A stretch of 63,143 bases of DNA from Chitinophagaceae bacterium (GCA_947372235.1 CANBSW010000002.1:1-63143), one strand, 5' to 3'; positions 7,976 through 17,242 are shown, counted from the stretch's first letter. Notes: generated by a model from the sequence alone, not told the origin. Translations and numbers: made by a program.

Positions 7976-9652
7976 ATCCGTTACACACCCTTCCGAAGCA
8001 TCTTTTACATGCTGCGCATATTTAAACAAAATACCTTTCGTTGCTTTTAATGCAGGCTTCGTCCAGTTAGCTTTACGCTTTGCAATTTCTTCTTCAGAAA
8101 CTTTCAGCGTCATTTTTTTGGTTGCCACATTCAATTCAATTCTGTCTTCATCCTGCACCAATCCGATCAATCCGCCTTTGTACGCTTCAGGTGTAATATG
8201 ACCAACTACAAAACCATGTGTACCACCACTGAATCTTCCATCTGTAATTAATGCCACACTCTTACCCAATCCTGCACCAATGATGGCAGAAGTTGGTTTC
8301 AACATTTCAGGCATACCTGGTGCACCTTGCGGACCAACATATCTGATCACCACCACATCGCCGTGTTTTATTTTTCCTGTGTTGATTCCTTGTATCAAAT
8401 CCTGTTCTCCATCAAATACTCTTGCGGGACCTTCAAACAATTCACCTTCTTTACCGCTGATCTTGGCAACGCTTCCGCCTTCAGCAAGATTGCCGTACAG
8501 AATTTGTAAATGACCTGTTGCTTTAATTGGCGTTTCTAATGGAAGGATAATTTTTTGTTGATCAAAATCCAGATCAGGAACATCCGCTAAATTTTCAGCA
8601 ACCGTTTTTCCGGTTACAGTTAAACAATCACCATGCAGAAATCCTTTTTGCAATAAATATTTCATCAGTGCAGGCACACCACCATATTGGTGCAGATCCT
8701 GCATTAAATATTTTCCGCTGGGTTTAAAATCTGCCAATACCGGAACTCTATCGCTGATCACTTGAAAATCATCCTGCGTTAATTCCACATCCACACTCTT
8801 TGCCATCGCAATCAAATGCAGAACAGCATTGGTACTTCCTCCCAATATCATAATAATCGTAACTGCATTTTCAAATGCTTTACGTGTCATGATATCTTTG
8901 GGTTTAATATCTTTTTCCAACAGGTTTCTGATTGCCTTACCTGCATCCAAACATTCTTTTTGTTTCTCATCACTCAAAGCAGGATTGGAAGAAGAAAACG
9001 GCAAACTCATTCCCAATGCTTCAATAGCCGATGCCATTGTATTTGCAGTATACATTCCACCACAGGCACCTGCACCCGGGCAGGCATGCTGTATGATTCC
9101 TTTAAAATCTGCTTCGTCTAAATTGCCTGCTAACTTTTGTCCCAGCGCTTCGAATGCAGAAACAATATTTAAATCTTGTCCTTTATAATGTCCCGGAGCA
9201 ATCGTTCCACCGTACACCATAATAGCCGGACGATTCAAACGTCCCATCGCCATGATCGATCCCGGCATATTTTTATCGCAACCCGGTAAAGCGATAACCC
9301 CATCATAATATTGTGCACCACAAACTGCTTCAATAGAATCTGCAATAATATCGCGGCTAACCAATGAATAACGCATGCCATCAGTACCATTACTCATACC
9401 ATCACTTACACCAATGGTGTTAAAAATCAAACCCACCAGGTCACTTTCCCAAACACCTTGTTTCACCAATTTGGCCAAATCATTCAGGTGCATGTTACAG
9501 GTGTTACCATCGTAACCCATACTTACAACGCCAACCTGTGCTTTCTTCAAATCTTCATCAGTTAACCCTATCCCATACAACATAGCCTGCGCGGCAGGTT
9601 GTGTGATATCCTGTGTTAAAGTTTTACTGTACTTATTGATTTCGTTTGCCAT
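7967..9652 (-). CDS. ilvD: Dihydroxy-acid dehydratase
   Basis: Iron-sulfur enzyme that dehydrates dihydroxy-acids to the 2-oxo acids of valine and isoleucine. The cluster cysteines are in GCDKNMPGS (near residue 124) and [12 protein letters not shown] (near 197). The C-terminal [15 protein letters not shown] and the DGRFSGG motif are typical. The length of 561 matches the family. The C-terminus reads EGCVTDTP: the final TP and the TAA lie in the palindromic unit 7948-7975, so the reading frame appears to have been trimmed or extended by the repeat. It is in one run with ilvE upstream and ilvB downstream. Confidence 0.96.
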   Translation of the reverse strand: MANEINKYSKTLTQDITQPAAQAMLYGIGLTDEDLKKAQVGVVSMGYDGNTCNMHLNDLAKLVKQGVWESDLVGLIFNTIGVSDGMSNGTDGMRYSLVSRDIIADSIEAVCGAQYYDGVIALPGCDKNMPGSIMAMGRLNRPAIMVYGGTIAPGHYKGQDLNIVSAFEALGQKLAGNLDEADFKGIIQHACPGAGACGGMYTANTMASAIEALGMSLPFSSSNPALSDEKQKECLDAGKAIRNLLEKDIKPKDIMTRKAFENAVTIIMILGGSTNAVLHLIAMAKSVDVELTQDDFQVISDRVPVLADFKPSGKYLMQDLHQYGGVPALMKYLLQKGFLHGDCLTVTGKTVAENLADVPDLDFDQQKIILPLETPIKATGHLQILYGNLAEGGSVAKISGKEGELFEGPARVFDGEQDLIQGINTGKIKHGDVVVIRYVGPQGAPGMPEMLKPTSAIIGAGLGKSVALITDGRFSGGTHGFVVGHITPEAYKGGLIGLVQDEDRIELNVATKKMTLKVSEEEIAKRKANWTKPALKATKGILFKYAQHVKDASEGCVTDTP

Positions 9653-9767
9653 ATTTCTTTTTTATCAACGATATATCTTTTTCAACTTTTGTTGTGCTCG
9701 CCTTTGCGAAGCTTCGGCGGAGCAAGGTCACTCACTTGTACCGTTGGTTCGCTATTCAGCTTTTTTT

Positions 9768-9828
9768 GTGAATGGTCAATGGTGAATTCTGAATATGAAA
9801 AATTGACAATTCACCATTGCCCATTCAC
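9768..9828. repeat. Imperfect inverted repeat in the ilvE-ilvD gap
   Basis: Arms of 21 nt (9768-9788 and 9808-9828; word GTGAATGGTCAATGGTGAATT) match at 20 of 21 positions around a 19-nt AT-rich loop. The 182-nt ilvE-ilvD gap also holds a GC-rich stretch around 9690-9730 (AAGCTTCGGCGGAGCAA) that can fold weakly. No gene is visible in the gap. Confidence 0.75.
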
Positions 9829-9834
9829 CACTTC

Positions 9835-10746
9835 CTACTCCACCCCAATCACTTCATCCACCAACGCTTCTTTATTCTCCACAATCAAATTTTTGTATGC
9901 ATCCTGAATTAATTTACTTACTGTATTTTCCCATTTCAATGCAAAAGATTTGTTATCGTATGATTCAAACCCAATCACTTCGGCAGCAGTTCCGCAAAAG
10001 AATGCTGCATCTGCGCCGTAAACTTCTTCTTTTACAATTGTTTTTTCTACTACCGGAATATTTAATTCATCGCACAATTCTAAAACTGTTGCCCTTGTAA
10101 TACCGGGAAGAATATTTCCGAGTGATGGCGTAAACAATTTTCCATCTTTCTCATAAAATAAATTTGCTCCCGGGCCTTCTGCTACATTACCATTCATATC
10201 TGTCAACAACGCTTCATCAAAACCCAATCCCTTGGCTTCCTGACTGGCAAGGATAGAGTTTACATAATGGCCTGCTGCTTTGGCATGGATCTTAAACCCT
10301 TTGGGATTGGGGCGCTGAAAAGAAGATGTCATTACACGTAATAATTTATCTCCCAAAAATGCCCCCATCTCCCATACTTCGATCACCAAAAAAGATTCTG
10401 TATTCAGATTGAAACTCATATTGGCCGGTGCATACACAACCGGACGGATATAAGCATTCTGCAAATTATTCTTCGCCAGTAATTCGTAAGTAATATCAAT
10501 GAGCTCCTGTGTTAACCATTCATACGGCAGATTCAACGATTGCGCAGAAATTTTCAAACGGTCGTAATGTTCTACTGCTTTGAATATTTTGGTTTCTCCA
10601 TTTACCGTTTTGTAAGAACGGATGCCTTCAAAAACAGAATAGCCATAGTGAAACGACTGGCTGTAATAATCCATTTTCGCCTCCGATGCTTTTACAAAAG
10701 CACCGTTGAGATACAATACCGTGTTTTCGTTGTAATAACTTGCCAT
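9835..10746 (-). CDS. ilvE: Branched-chain amino acid aminotransferase
   Basis: PLP-dependent class IV aminotransferase that interconverts Val, Leu and Ile with their 2-oxo acids using glutamate. The conserved region GNVAEGPGANLFYEKDG, the PLP lysine in KIHAKAAGHYVNSIL, and GITRATVLEL are present. I choose ATG at 10746 (MASYYNEN, 303 residues). The frame extends upstream only to a TTG at 10779, through DNA just behind the leader terminator, and family members start at the later Met. It is the first gene after the ilv leader, so it heads the attenuated operon. Confidence 0.95.
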   Translation of the reverse strand: MASYYNENTVLYLNGAFVKASEAKMDYYSQSFHYGYSVFEGIRSYKTVNGETKIFKAVEHYDRLKISAQSLNLPYEWLTQELIDITYELLAKNNLQNAYIRPVVYAPANMSFNLNTESFLVIEVWEMGAFLGDKLLRVMTSSFQRPNPKGFKIHAKAAGHYVNSILASQEAKGLGFDEALLTDMNGNVAEGPGANLFYEKDGKLFTPSLGNILPGITRATVLELCDELNIPVVEKTIVKEEVYGADAAFFCGTAAEVIGFESYDNKSFALKWENTVSKLIQDAYKNLIVENKEALVDEVIGVE

Positions 10747-10819
10747 ACACTTTTTTTTATAGTATTTGAAAGGTTGCAACCCCTTGCAAATACTGGTTCT
10801 TTGATCAGCTAAGGCTAAA

Positions 10820-10850
10820 TAAAAAGCCCCGCCTTTTTGGAGGCGGGGCT
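10820..10850 (-). terminator. Attenuator terminator of the ilv operon
   Basis: In the transcript sense the stem AGCCCCGCC / GGCGGGGCU has nine perfect pairs, an 8-nt loop and a following U5 tract. It lies 21 nt after the stop codon of the Val/Ile leader peptide and about 75 nt before ilvE. CCGCCUCC at the 5' arm and loop (10839-10846) can pair 7 of 8 with GGAGGAGG in leader codons 28-30 (10885-10892), which gives a plausible antiterminator. Confidence 0.9.
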
Positions 10851-10871
10851 TATATGCTTAGTATTTTTTAA

Positions 10872-10973
10872 CTATATAAGGTTTCCTCCTCCATGCAGTG
10901 CAGGAATAATAATGACTACCACAATAATGACTACCGTGTTGATGAAATTATTATATGTACTGCTTTTGAACAT
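10872..10973 (-). CDS. ilvL: ilv operon leader peptide (Val/Ile run, IlvL-like)
   Basis: A 33-residue frame (ATG at 10973, TAG at 10872) contains VVIIVVVIIIPALHGGG. Ten consecutive Val or Ile codons occupy positions 14-23. E. coli IlvL has the closely similar VVISVVVIIIPP. It begins about 10 nt after the predicted transcription start and is followed by a strong intrinsic terminator. A ribosome stalled on the Val/Ile run would leave GGAGGAGG (codons 28-30) free to sequester the terminator arm; a ribosome reaching the stop would cover it and allow termination. The plus-strand frame across this DNA is antisense and has no support. The peptide and hairpin are seen; the regulatory behaviour is inferred from enterobacterial ilv attenuation. 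Confidence 0.9.
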   Translation of the reverse strand: MFKSSTYNNFINTVVIIVVVIIIPALHGGGNLI

Positions 10974-10990
10974 AGAGGAACTTGTTGAAA

Positions 10991-11021
10991 CAAAACTACT
11001 TCCTCCACTTCAAAAAACAAA
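10991..11021 (-). promoter_or_regulatory. Bacteroidota-type promoter of the ilv operon
   Basis: On the minus strand, TTTG (11018-11021) is followed after exactly 19 nt by TAGTTTTG (10991-10998). This fits the Bacteroidota primary sigma consensus TTTG-N19-TAnnTTTG. Transcription would start near 10984, a few nt before the leader peptide ATG at 10973. The same two boxes with the same spacing occur before the RND efflux operon. Confidence 0.8.
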
Positions 11022-11042
11022 GAACTATTTTTTATTATTTTT

Positions 11043-11092
11043 AATGTTGAGTGTTAAATGCTAAATGAATTCAACATTTAACACTCAACATT
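11043..11092. repeat. Perfect 18-bp inverted repeat between leuB and the ilv promoter
   Basis: Arms 11043-11060 (AATGTTGAGTGTTAAATG) and 11075-11092 are perfect inverse complements around a 14-nt loop. It lies 8 nt past the leuB stop, just upstream of the ilv -33 box, and lacks a strong U tract. It could separate leu and ilv transcripts. Confidence 0.8.
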
Positions 11093-11100
11093 CAAAATAA

Positions 11101-12213
11101 TTATATAATCGTCGATTGGTTCAAACTTGCATTATTGCTGCGTCTGTCACCCTTATTTCTTTCAATATGATCGGTGATCAGATCGCCAATAGCTGTAGTT
11201 GCATAATTGTTGATCGGATCAATATCTTTCGAAACAAAACCGTGCGATAATGTCCAGGCCACTGCATCACGTATTGCTTTTGCTTCCTCTGCCAGTTGAA
11301 AATAATCCAGCATCATTGCTGCAGATAAAACAGACCCCAATGGGTTGGCAATGTCTTTTCCAGCTGCCTGTGGATACGATCCATGAATCGGCTCAAACAA
11401 AGCCGTTTTATTACCAACCGATGCAGAAGGTAATAATCCCAATGAACCGCTTAATACACTTGCTTCATCACTGATGATATCACCAAACATATTCTCGGTT
11501 AATACCACATCAAACTGTGCAGGGTTAAGTATGATCTGCATGGCAGCATTATCAACAAACATATAATCAACCACAACATCACTGTATTGCGCAGCAATTT
11601 CCTGAACCACTCTGCGCCAGAGGCGAGAAGTTTCCAATACGTTTGCTTTATCTACCAGTGTTAATTTCTTTTTTCTTTTTTGTGCATATTGAAATGCAAG
11701 ATGTGATACGCGTTCTATTTCAGCTTTGGTGTATACACAATCATCAGAAGCCCTTGTCTGATCTTCACTCAATTCTTTCTTTCCAAAATAAATACCACCT
11801 GTTAATTCTCGAAAGATCACAAAATCGATCCCTTTTAATTGTTTGCTTTTTAAAGGAGATAAATGTTGCAATGCATGATAGGTATTAATGGGCCGAATGT
11901 TTGCAAACAATTGCAACTCTTTTCTCAGTTTCAGCAAACCCTGTTCAGGACGCACTTTTGCAGTAGGATCATTGTCATATTTCGGGTGACCAATGGCCCC
12001 AAACAAAATAGCATCGCTCTGCAAACAGGTTTCAATGGTTTCATCAGGTAAAGGGTTCCCTGTTTTATCAATGGCATCAGCACCCATAATTCCGTAGCTG
12101 TAATGAAACACATGCCCGAAACGTTTGCCAATTGCATTCAATACTTTAATGGATTGATTGGTTACCTCCGGACCAATGCCATCTCCTAATATTACCGCGA
12201 TCTTTTTTTCCAT
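11101..12213 (-). CDS. leuB: 3-isopropylmalate dehydrogenase
   Basis: NAD-dependent beta-decarboxylating dehydrogenase of leucine synthesis. The nucleotide and metal sites are recognisable in GDGIGPEV (residues 10-17), LRKELQLFANIRP, the catalytic Tyr in FRELTGGIYFGKK, VDKANVLETSRLWRR, NMFGDIISDEASVLSGSLGLLPSAS and EPIHGSYPQAAGKD. At 370 residues it is slightly longer than usual because of a polar tail (NKGDRRSNNASLNQ). It is the last gene of the leuA-C-D-ABC-B run, 25 nt after the ABC ATPase gene. Confidence 0.96.
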   Translation of the reverse strand: MEKKIAVILGDGIGPEVTNQSIKVLNAIGKRFGHVFHYSYGIMGADAIDKTGNPLPDETIETCLQSDAILFGAIGHPKYDNDPTAKVRPEQGLLKLRKELQLFANIRPINTYHALQHLSPLKSKQLKGIDFVIFRELTGGIYFGKKELSEDQTRASDDCVYTKAEIERVSHLAFQYAQKRKKKLTLVDKANVLETSRLWRRVVQEIAAQYSDVVVDYMFVDNAAMQIILNPAQFDVVLTENMFGDIISDEASVLSGSLGLLPSASVGNKTALFEPIHGSYPQAAGKDIANPLGSVLSAAMMLDYFQLAEEAKAIRDAVAWTLSHGFVSKDIDPINNYATTAIGDLITDHIERNKGDRRSNNASLNQSTII

Positions 12214-12238
12214 CCTCTGTATAATTATTTAGTTTGTA

Positions 12239-13687
12239 TTATGCTGCTTTGCCTTGTTGTAATTGTAAAGTATAGGTAACACAAGGCGGAATTTCTTCTT
12301 TATAATGACTTACATATACCAATGTTTTTTTCAGGTTCACGCAGATATCATTGATCAATGCAATGAATCTTGCTGTCACTTCTTTATCCAATCCCTGACA
12401 AGGTTCATCCAAAATCAACAAAGGTGGATTTTTCACCAATGCCCTTGCGAGTAGTACCAACCGCTGTTCTCCATTGGAGAGTTGTTTGAATAATTTTTTT
12501 GAGAAAGCATTAACTTCTAACAACGACATCCACTGATCAACAATTGATCTTTGTTGTGTACTTAATTGTCTGAACAAACCAATCGTATCAAACAAACCGG
12601 AAGCCACTACTTCATAAGAGGAAGCAGAAGATTCAAAATAATGGTGTAATTCTGGCGATACAAAACCGATTTTTTGTTTGATATCCCAGATAGATTCACC
12701 GGTTCCTTTTTTTCGATCGAAGAGATAAATATCATTGGCAAATGCCTGTGGGTTATCGCCATTCACTAAACTCAGCAAAGTAGATTTACCCGAACCGTTG
12801 TGTCCGGATACATTCCAGCACTCGCCCTTCTTCACTTCCCAATTAATATTATCGAGAATTTTTTTATTGCCATAACTCACATTTGTATTCACCATACGGA
12901 TAGCAAAAGAAAAATCAGGATACGTATACGCTGGCGGAACAGATTCAAATGATTTTGTGTAAGAAATATTTACAGTTGCATTTGTGGGTTTCTTTTCAGC
13001 ATCAAAAACAGAGCGAGGAATCACAGAAATTGTTTTTCCGTTTTCCAGTTTTGCTACATGTGTAATTGAATTTGGAATATCCGACGCAGAAGTTACCAAT
13101 AAAACATGAACGCCTTTTGCAACCAATGCATCGATGATCTCATTCAGCATTTTTCTTGCAGTAACATCGAGACCTGTGTAAGGGTTATCCAGCAATAGCC
13201 ATTCTGCATTTTGCAAAATAGCTTTGGCCAATTGAAAACGTTTGTGTTCGCCATTTGATAATTGAATCAACCGCGTATACTGAACATGTGCAATGCCAAA
13301 CAGTTGTAAAGTATTTTCTATGAAAGACTGATCAACAGTAATTTCCAGCAATGCTTCCTGCACAGTTACTGCATCTTCCGAATCGTTTGAATTAAAACGT
13401 TGCTGGTAATAAAAAGAAGAAATATTGGAGAGATTTTTAAACTGGTGTTGCTGCGCGATCACATTTATTTTTGGCTGATGACCTGATTCATTTGTAAAAG
13501 AAATCAATCCCCTGCCAAAACATTTTCCGGAAAGCACATTCACCAATGTGGTTTTACCGCTGCCAGAAGGACCGATAACAGCAAGACATTCTCCGCTATG
13601 TACAGTAAAGGAAACATTCTGCAGCACAGGTTGGCCCGAGAGCTGCACCGTGAGGTCTTTTACCTGCAAAAGGGGGAATGTTTCCAT
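12239..13687 (-). CDS. Twin ABC ATPase (ModF/PhrA-like) inside the leu operon
   Basis: A 482-residue soluble protein with two ABC nucleotide-binding domains and no membrane segment. Domain 1 has Walker A GPSGSGKT (residues 38-45), signature [11 protein letters not shown] and Walker [13 protein letters not shown]. Domain 2 has [10 protein letters not shown], signature [11 protein letters not shown] and [12 protein letters not shown] followed by the H-loop [11 protein letters not shown]. Walker B of domain 1 ends in DN rather than DE, so that site may hydrolyse poorly. The layout resembles ModF/PhrA proteins linked to molybdate or photorepair, whose biochemical role is uncertain. It sits 14 nt after leuD and 25 nt before leuB, so it is probably co-transcribed with leucine genes for no obvious reason. 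Confidence 0.85.
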   Translation of the reverse strand: METFPLLQVKDLTVQLSGQPVLQNVSFTVHSGECLAVIGPSGSGKTTLVNVLSGKCFGRGLISFTNESGHQPKINVIAQQHQFKNLSNISSFYYQQRFNSNDSEDAVTVQEALLEITVDQSFIENTLQLFGIAHVQYTRLIQLSNGEHKRFQLAKAILQNAEWLLLDNPYTGLDVTARKMLNEIIDALVAKGVHVLLVTSASDIPNSITHVAKLENGKTISVIPRSVFDAEKKPTNATVNISYTKSFESVPPAYTYPDFSFAIRMVNTNVSYGNKKILDNINWEVKKGECWNVSGHNGSGKSTLLSLVNGDNPQAFANDIYLFDRKKGTGESIWDIKQKIGFVSPELHHYFESSASSYEVVASGLFDTIGLFRQLSTQQRSIVDQWMSLLEVNAFSKKLFKQLSNGEQRLVLLARALVKNPPLLILDEPCQGLDKEVTARFIALINDICVNLKKTLVYVSHYKEEIPPCVTYTLQLQQGKAA

Positions 13688-13701
13688 AATTGTTTCAGCG
13701 A

Positions 13702-14286
13702 TTATCCCAGCTGTGCTTCAAAAGCTTCTATCTGCGCTTTGTGATTGATCAAATAATCTATATCGTCGTAGCCGTTTAACAGGCATGTTTTTTTGTAATG
13801 ATTGATATCAAATATTTCCTGTGCACCAGTTGCATCAATGGTGATGGTTTGTTGGTCAACATCAATAGTGATGGTGGCTTCATTACCCAATGCAAAAATC
13901 TGCGCTAAAAATTCATCACTCACTTTCACCGGCAATACACCGTTGTTCAATGCATTGTTCTTAAAAATATCAGCGAAAAAACTTGATACCACTGCTTTAA
14001 AACCATAATCCTGTAAAGCCCATGCTGCATGCTCACGCGATGATCCACAACCGAAATTTTTTCCGGCCACCAAAATTTCTCCGCTGAACTTTGATTGGTT
14101 CAATACGAAATCTGCTTTGGGTTTTGTATCATCGTTGTTCTCATAACGCCAGTCGCGAAACAGGTTCTTGCCAAATCCATCCCTTGTTGTCGCTTTCAAA
14201 AAGCGTGCAGGAATGATCTGGTCTGTATCCACATTTTCCATGGGAAGCGGAACGAATTGGCTGTGTATTTTTTGTAATGGAATCAT
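13702..14286 (-). CDS. leuD: 3-isopropylmalate dehydratase small subunit
   Basis: The 194-residue swivelling-domain subunit of isopropylmalate isomerase. Characteristic segments are [19 protein letters not shown] (substrate contact) and [17 protein letters not shown]. It pairs with LeuC, encoded upstream with a 92-nt gap filled by repeat pair E; the ATG at 14286 directly adjoins that repeat. It is followed after 14 nt by the ABC ATPase gene. Confidence 0.96.
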   Translation of the reverse strand: MIPLQKIHSQFVPLPMENVDTDQIIPARFLKATTRDGFGKNLFRDWRYENNDDTKPKADFVLNQSKFSGEILVAGKNFGCGSSREHAAWALQDYGFKAVVSSFFADIFKNNALNNGVLPVKVSDEFLAQIFALGNEATITIDVDQQTITIDATGAQEIFDINHYKKTCLLNGYDDIDYLINHKAQIEAFEAQLG

Positions 14287-14395
14287 ACCCCCTACCCCCC
14301 TAAAGGGGGAATTATTTTAAATGTGATTATTAATATTTTGTACGCTCATCTTCAAAGAATTACTTCCCAATTCCCCCTTTAGGGGGTTAGGGGGT
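14286..14395. repeat. Paired inverted GC-rich palindromic element (pair E) at leuC/leuD
   Basis: The unit at 14286-14313 (core CCCCCTAAAGGGGG) and its inverted mate at 14369-14395 (core CCCCCTTTAGGGGG) enclose a 55-nt AT-rich core. The outer half of the right unit overlaps the last codons of leuC and provides its stop (CCC CTA ACC CCC TAA). Confidence 0.85.
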
Positions 14396-15791
14396 TTAGT
14401 GTTCTTACATCTGTAACTACCCCCGTAATCGCGGCAGCAGCAGCTGTTAACGGGCTCGCCAGTAATGTTCTTGCACCTGCGCCTTGTCTTCCTTCAAAAT
14501 TTCTGTTGCTGGTGCTGATACAATATTCGCCTGCCGGAATTTTATCTTCATTCATTCCCAAACAGGCACTGCAGCCCGCCTGACGGATTTCAAAACCGGC
14601 ATCTTTAAAAATTTTATCCAAGCCTTCTGCCTGTGCCTGTTTGGCAACCTGCTGTGAGCCTGGAACGATCATCACCTGTACATTTTCGTTTTTCTTTCTT
14701 CCTTTCACTAATCCTGCTACTAAACGAAGATCTTCAATACGTGAGTTGGTGCAACTTCCAATAAATACATGCTGAACAGGCATACCCAGTAAGGATTTAC
14801 CCGATTCCAATCCCATATATTTTAATGCTTTGATGATATTATTTCTTTCACCTTCATCAGCAATGGTATCTGTTACAGGAATATGGCCATTGATCGCAAT
14901 ACCTAATCCGGGATTGGTACCATAGGTGATCATCGGTTCTATTTCTGATGCATTGATATTGATCTCATAATCAAACACCGCATCTTCATCGCTATACAGT
15001 TGTTTCCACTCAGTTAGTTTCTCTTCCCACTGTGCTGCACCGGGAGCAAACTGACGACCTTTTATATATGCGAACGTGATTTCATCAGGAGCGATCATTC
15101 CGCCTCTGGCGCCCATTTCAATACTCATGTTACAAATGGTCATTCTTGCTTCCATGGATAATGCTCGAATAGCTGAACCTGCATATTCAACAAAATAACC
15201 CGTGGCACCGCTCGATGTTATTTTTGATATGATATAAAGAATGATATCTTTTGATAAAACCCCATTATGCAATTCACCTTCAATATTGATGCGCATTACT
15301 TTAGGCTTGGTTTGCAGTAAACATTGCGATGCAAAAACCATTTCCACTTCACTGGTTCCAATGCCAAATGCAACTGCACCAAATGCTCCATGGGTTGAGG
15401 TATGACTATCGCCACAAACTATGGTCATGCCAGGTTGTGTAATACCCAACTCAGGTCCTATTACATGCACAATACCCTGAAATGCATGACCCAGGCCATA
15501 CAATTCAACATTGTGTTTTTTACAATTTGCGATCAGTTGTTCTACCTGTAAACGAGATAATTCATCTTTAATAGGTAAATGCTGATTAATGGTTGGAACG
15601 TTGTGATCGGCAGTTGCCACCACTTTGTTGGGACGGAAAACTTTCAGTCCGCGTTTTTCAATTCCGTTAAATGCCTGTGGACTGGTTACTTCATGTATAA
15701 AGTGTTTATCAATATACACAACCGAAGGGCCGTCTTCAATTTTCTGAACGGTGTGTTTGTCCCAGATCTTATCAAATAATGTCTTTGCCAT
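14379..15791 (-). CDS. leuC: 3-isopropylmalate dehydratase large subunit
   Basis: Aconitase-family [4Fe-4S] subunit of isopropylmalate isomerase, 470 residues as usual. Cluster ligands are in [13 protein letters not shown] (near 350) and [13 protein letters not shown] (near 410). [13 protein letters not shown], near 130, is the substrate and first cysteine region. The C-terminus reads TLNPLTP, of which NPLTP and the stop codon are encoded by the palindromic unit at 14369-14395. A perfect hairpin (15805-15828) lies in the gap to leuA. Confidence 0.97.
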   Translation of the reverse strand: MAKTLFDKIWDKHTVQKIEDGPSVVYIDKHFIHEVTSPQAFNGIEKRGLKVFRPNKVVATADHNVPTINQHLPIKDELSRLQVEQLIANCKKHNVELYGLGHAFQGIVHVIGPELGITQPGMTIVCGDSHTSTHGAFGAVAFGIGTSEVEMVFASQCLLQTKPKVMRINIEGELHNGVLSKDIILYIISKITSSGATGYFVEYAGSAIRALSMEARMTICNMSIEMGARGGMIAPDEITFAYIKGRQFAPGAAQWEEKLTEWKQLYSDEDAVFDYEININASEIEPMITYGTNPGLGIAINGHIPVTDTIADEGERNNIIKALKYMGLESGKSLLGMPVQHVFIGSCTNSRIEDLRLVAGLVKGRKKNENVQVMIVPGSQQVAKQAQAEGLDKIFKDAGFEIRQAGCSACLGMNEDKIPAGEYCISTSNRNFEGRQGAGARTLLASPLTAAAAAITGVVTDVRTLNPLTP

Positions 15792-15804
15792 AAAAGTTAA
15801 TTAA

Positions 15805-15828
15805 AGCGTGGTGTAGAAACACCACGCT
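15805..15828. repeat. Perfect 10-bp hairpin between leuA and leuC
   Basis: AGCGTGGTGT (15805-15814), loop AGAA, then ACACCACGCT (15819-15828). There is no adjacent U tract in either direction, so it is more likely an RNA-stabilising or processing hairpin within the leu transcript than a terminator. Confidence 0.7.
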
Positions 15829-15860
15829 GCTCAAACTAAAACTATACTGATGAGAAAATC

Positions 15861-17027
15861 CTAAATAATGGCCAGTTCAGGCTTGTAAGCCTTTGCCAGC
15901 TGGTGTAGGTCGTCTTCCTCTACTTCTTTTTTACCGTCTGCAACCCGCAGAAACGAATTGTATAAAATATCTATATCGTTACGGTTGAATTCGTATCCTA
16001 GTTTATGAAAGCGGTGTGCGAGTGCACTGCGTCCGCTGCGTGCGGTTAACACAATCTTGCTTCCATCGGCACCCACTTCTTCAGGGTTGATGATCTCGTA
16101 AGTCAATGAATCTTTCAAAAACCCATCCTGGTGAATACCTGATGAATGAGAAAATGCATTGGCACCCACAATCGCCTTATTAACCTGTACCGGAACCCGC
16201 ATGGTTTCTGATACTTCACGGCTGATGGGGTTCAACATTCTGGTTTGAATATTGGTATACAATCCCAAATGTTTGTGTTGTTTCAATACCATCACTACTT
16301 CTTCCAGAGAAGTATTTCCGGCACGTTCGCCCAGGCCGTTAATGGTACACTCAATTTGTCTGGCACCAGCAACGACCCCGGCTATCGAATTGGCGGTAGC
16401 CAAACCGAGGTCGTTATGGCAATGGCAGGAGATCACCGCCTTATCTATATTAGAAACATGGTTTCTCAGATAAGCGATTTTTTCTCCGTATTGGTATGGT
16501 AAGCAATAGCCGGTAGTATCTGGAATATTTACCACTGTAGCGCCGGCTTTAATAACGGCTTCTACTACACGTGCTAAATATTCGTTGTCTGTTCTTCCTG
16601 CATCTTCTGCATAGAATTCAACATCATCCACAAAATTCTTGGCCCATTTTACTGCCTGTATAGCACGTTGCAGGATCTCATCCTGTGTAGCATTGAATTT
16701 TGCCTTGATATGAAAATCGGAAGTGCCGATCCCTGTATGGATCCTTGGCCTTTTAGCGTACTTTAATGATTCACCGGCTACTTCAATATCTTTCTGCACG
16801 GCACGGCTTAAACCACAAACCGATGCGTTTTTGATGATCTTTGAGATCTGGGTTACCGAATCAAAATCACCGGGACTTGAAATAGGGAACCCGGCTTCAA
16901 TAATATCCACACCCAACGCTTCCAGTTTCAGTGCCAGCTCTACCTTTTCTTTGGTATTAAGCTTACACCCCGGAACCTGTTCTCCATCGCGGAGCGTTGT
17001 GTCGAATATAAAAACCTGTTCGTCCAT
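15861..17027 (-). CDS. leuA: 2-isopropylmalate synthase, short form
   Basis: Condenses acetyl-CoA with 2-oxoisovalerate, the committed step of leucine synthesis. The TIM barrel starts [13 protein letters not shown] (catalytic Arg and metal Asp), includes [25 protein letters not shown] (metal histidines) and [14 protein letters not shown]. After the barrel come the linker subdomains with [11 protein letters not shown], and the protein stops at 388 residues. E. coli LeuA is about 523 and has a C-terminal leucine-binding domain; that domain is absent here. The closely related homocitrate and citramalate synthases are the main alternatives, but the leuCDB context favours LeuA. It heads the leu operon behind a terminator-like hairpin. 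Confidence 0.92.
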   Translation of the reverse strand: MDEQVFIFDTTLRDGEQVPGCKLNTKEKVELALKLEALGVDIIEAGFPISSPGDFDSVTQISKIIKNASVCGLSRAVQKDIEVAGESLKYAKRPRIHTGIGTSDFHIKAKFNATQDEILQRAIQAVKWAKNFVDDVEFYAEDAGRTDNEYLARVVEAVIKAGATVVNIPDTTGYCLPYQYGEKIAYLRNHVSNIDKAVISCHCHNDLGLATANSIAGVVAGARQIECTINGLGERAGNTSLEEVVMVLKQHKHLGLYTNIQTRMLNPISREVSETMRVPVQVNKAIVGANAFSHSSGIHQDGFLKDSLTYEIINPEEVGADGSKIVLTARSGRSALAHRFHKLGYEFNRNDIDILYNSFLRVADGKKEVEEDDLHQLAKAYKPELAII

Positions 17028-17053
17028 TAAACTTTCTTATTTCAGGATTTGAG

Positions 17054-17116
17054 ATAAAAAGGCAGGCTATATAAATTTGTTATCGATTGCCTTTAACAAC
17101 AAACAGATAGCCTGCC
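17054..17116 (-). terminator. Terminator-like hairpin in the leuA 5' leader
   Basis: In the leuA sense, GGCAGGCUAU (17107-17116) pairs perfectly with AUAGCCUGCC (17061-17070), followed by U5. An inner stem (17076-17081 with 17098-17103) extends it. It ends 27 nt before the leuA ATG. A 12-codon frame (17118-17080, MAGYLFVVKGNR) runs through the 5' arm but contains a single Leu codon, so classical Leu-codon attenuation is not evident. This is a candidate attenuator of unknown mechanism. Confidence 0.65.
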
Positions 17117-17242
17117 ATTTTCGAATGTACAATTGCTTATATTGGGAATGAGATCAAAATTGATGGTAATTTACACTCTATAACAGAGGGTAAATCTCCT
17201 GAAATCCTTATCTGTATTGGATTTTGCTATAAAAAAATTACG

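Noticed and set aside
10743..10779. Upstream TTG start for ilvE
   Set aside because: The extra 11 residues are not family-like and lie just behind the leader terminator.
10837..11064. Plus-strand frame rich in Thr, Met and Leu upstream of ilvE
   Set aside because: It is antisense to the ilv leader and promoter, and its residue pattern is a by-product of the Val/Ile codons on the other strand.
17080..17118. 12-codon frame in the leuA leader as a leader peptide
   Set aside because: Only one Leu codon, and it runs through the terminator arm; kept only as a remark on the hairpin.
17119..17200. TACATTCG as the -7 box of a leuA promoter
   Set aside because: One mismatch to consensus, and no TTTG at the correct distance.
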